Source: Spirochaetaceae bacterium (lineage in GTDB: Bacteria > Spirochaetota > Spirochaetia > Spirochaetales_E > Spirochaetaceae_B). Taken from it: a DNA stretch of 7,580 nt. Numbering within the stretch: position 1 is the stretch's first letter; every line of letters begins with the position of its first letter. Under the pieces are notes generated by a model, which did no database searches, was not told where the DNA came from, and saw only the letters and a list, made by a program, of their open reading frames with translations. Both the position numbers and the translations under genes were made by a program. Positions 6,479-7,580 of the stretch are shown in pieces. The DNA is taken from the NCBI GenBank assembly GCA_003249275.1, contig QKJO01000017.1:1-7580 (forward strand). Direction: 5' to 3'.

Positions 6479-6511
6479 AACCCTGGCGGAATGGATTTCC
6501 CCGGGGAGGGG
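6475..6511 (-). terminator. Probable intrinsic terminator of the amidase gene
   Basis: Directly after the amidase stop codon, the - strand can fold CCCT (6511-6508) with AGGG (6484-6481). Inside this, GGAA pairs with TTCC around ATCCA, with small bulges, followed by six T (6480-6475). The stem is imperfect but the GC-rich base and T-run fit an intrinsic terminator. Confidence 0.5.
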
Positions 6512-7453
6512 TCAGCGGAAATAGTCCACGATTCCCCGGACGATTCTGTCGGCGTCATCCTGTCTGAGTTCCTCGTTCCTGATGGCCCAGGCATTGCTCT
6601 TGAAGGCCAGGTTCCTGACCTCGATCAATACGGCGGCTCCAGCGGGATTTGCTCCCAGAACTCTCAGCTCCTGGGAACGGCTGTGTGAACCGGATCCCAA
6701 ATAGTTTTCCAGATGCCGTGCCAGATCTTCCGATGCCTTCCCTTCATCATCGGGGTGGTAGAGGATGCCCGTCCCCTTTTCATCGCCCGGATTGTTGTCG
6801 GCGTGTATGCTGATGAAGACGGTCTTGTTTTTGTTTTTTCCCTTAAGCGCCCCTTCGGCAACCACCTTCCTCTGGTCGAGCCCCCAGGGATTTCCAACGG
6901 GCCAGACGGAACCGGAGGATTTGCTGTTCAGGACAGCATTGTTATAAACCTCGTTTTTCTCGTTCACAAAGGTGATGGAGGCATCTCTCGTGGTCCTTAT
7001 GGTCTGGTTGGGACTGATGACGGTCAGCACCACATCCGCACCGTAGCGGATCAGGTCGCGGTATACCCGGAGACTGATGTCATAGGAGTACTCATCCTCC
7101 ACCACATAGACCGTATTTCCGTTACCGTCGCTGCTGGCAACGATGGCCCCGGGGTCCAGGCCGCCGTGGCCGGGATCGAGGACCACCGTAACCCCTTTCA
7201 GATTTCTGCCCAGTGAGGGAAGTGCCCTGGCGGCCTTCTCGAAATCCTCCAGGAGCCGGGATGCCTGCCTGAAATTCCCGGCCGGGTCTTCGAGGTCGGT
7301 CTCCGAATAGTTGCTGTCCGGCTGTGTTAACCTGTCGGTGGGGGAAGAATAGTAGAGGAAAGGGCTGGCCGAGACCTGGGCCAGTTTGACTTCCGGCGGC
7401 CGGAGCTTCGGGTTTGCCTGGGGGAGAGGGCCGGGGGGCCTGTTCATCGTCAA
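6512..7453 (-). CDS. N-acetylmuramoyl-L-alanine amidase, Amidase_3 catalytic part (frame-shifted from its LysM part)
   Basis: Cleaves the bond between N-acetylmuramic acid and L-alanine in peptidoglycan, in the periplasm or at the cell wall. Counting from the TTG at 7453 (313 codons), a Pro-rich linker (about 1-30) and a helical segment (58-80) lead to the catalytic domain at 86-313. Visible zinc-site elements are DPGHGGLDPGA (93-103, H96), E119 in VVEDEYSYDISL, and SIHADN (215-220, H217). The late catalytic Glu is E278 in VLIEVRNL. About 30 extra residues (around 158-191, with SSGSVWPVGNPWG) lie between the RTTRD and SIHAD strands. The TTG is a formal start only: it has no ribosome site, and a TGA lies six bases upstream in this frame. 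The true N-terminus is almost certainly the LysM part read in the adjacent frame, joined by a one-base shift somewhere in about 7357-7459. Confidence 0.85.
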   Translation of the reverse strand: MTMNRPPGPLPQANPKLRPPEVKLAQVSASPFLYYSSPTDRLTQPDSNYSETDLEDPAGNFRQASRLLEDFEKAARALPSLGRNLKGVTVVLDPGHGGLDPGAIVASSDGNGNTVYVVEDEYSYDISLRVYRDLIRYGADVVLTVISPNQTIRTTRDASITFVNEKNEVYNNAVLNSKSSGSVWPVGNPWGLDQRKVVAEGALKGKNKNKTVFISIHADNNPGDEKGTGILYHPDDEGKASEDLARHLENYLGSGSHSRSQELRVLGANPAGAAVLIEVRNLAFKSNAWAIRNEELRQDDADRIVRGIVDYFR

Positions 7454-7580
7454 TGTTCAGAACTACAGGATAGAGCTGGACCTGCATACCCTCCAGAACC
7501 CTGTCCGAGTCGAGGTGATTCCATTTTTTCAGATCCTCCAGGCTGATGCCGTAGGATGTGGAGAGTTTCCAGAGGGAGTC
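7439..7580 (-). CDS. LysM domain, N-terminal part of the same amidase (5' end outside window)
   Basis: Reading from the right edge, the codons give DSLWKLSTSYGISLEDL, then KKWNHLDSDRVLEGM and QVQLYP. This is a nearly complete LysM peptidoglycan-binding module; only its first few residues (typically ..GD) are cut by the edge. The frame continues into a Pro-rich stretch (DDEQAPRP) and, if read on unchanged, stays open without recognisable content to a stop at 7122-7124. The amidase frame is one base offset (+1 when reading leftwards). A LysM-linker-Amidase_3 order is common, so this is best read as the front of the amidase gene. A signal peptide would be expected upstream, outside the window. 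Confidence 0.72.

Noticed and set aside
6421..6480. Histidine attenuator or T-box leader ahead of hisZ
   Set aside because: The predicted leader is ~24 bases, without a His-codon peptide, alternative hairpins or T-box features.
7420..7460. Programmed +1 frameshift joining LysM and amidase
   Set aside because: There is no slow codon or stop at the junction in the LysM frame and no stimulatory structure that I can identify; homopolymer slippage or sequence error is simpler.
1..7580. CRISPR array, tRNA/rRNA genes, insertion sequences or phage features
   Set aside because: No spaced direct repeats, no cloverleaf-like segment and no transposase or integrase sequence were seen on either strand.

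Overview
The window looks like part of a spirochaete chromosome (probably Spirochaetales; moderate confidence). The evidence is a divergent FliG of the kind expected where two fliG paralogues exist, a very short alanyl-tRNA synthetase of the Borrelia/Treponema type without the usual C-terminal domain, and a LysM/Amidase_3 cell-wall hydrolase. Coding DNA is moderately GC-rich with many codons ending in C or G, while promoter regions are AT-rich. That codon use produces several long but meaningless antisense reading frames.

Layout. The + strand carries the 3' end of a fliG-like gene (to 583), a structured intergenic segment, and alaS (681-2468) behind a strong sigma-70-like promoter placed so that the alaS mRNA may be leaderless. 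A near-perfect bidirectional terminator (2483-2517) separates alaS from everything else. The rest lies on the - strand. Read in transcription order (right to left) it holds: the LysM part of a cell-wall amidase (cut by the right edge), the amidase catalytic part in a shifted frame, a terminator overlapping the next promoter, the histidine cluster hisZ-hisG-hisB, and then a two-gene unit with its own consensus promoter. That unit encodes a 110-residue unknown protein and a 381-residue tetratricopeptide-repeat (TPR) protein, and ends at the shared terminator.

How the genes work together. HisZ and the short HisG should form the two-component ATP phosphoribosyltransferase that starts histidine synthesis, and HisB does the dehydratase step. 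The other his genes are not in this window. The 110-residue protein and the TPR protein are probably co-transcribed and may act together, but their role is unknown. The FliG fragment belongs to the flagellar switch, and the amidase acts on peptidoglycan.

Points worth a second look: the LysM and amidase halves are in different frames, joined at a run of six C (minus strand), so this is a phase-variable tract, a real mutation or a sequence error; AlaRS is reduced and carries an added cysteine cluster; two promoters sit almost on top of their start codons; a possible pseudoknot or switch lies between fliG and alaS; and the TPR protein shows a two-repeat higher-order period. I found no mobile element, CRISPR array, tRNA, rRNA or convincing new defence-type system. 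No gene-free stretch exceeds about 100 bases.
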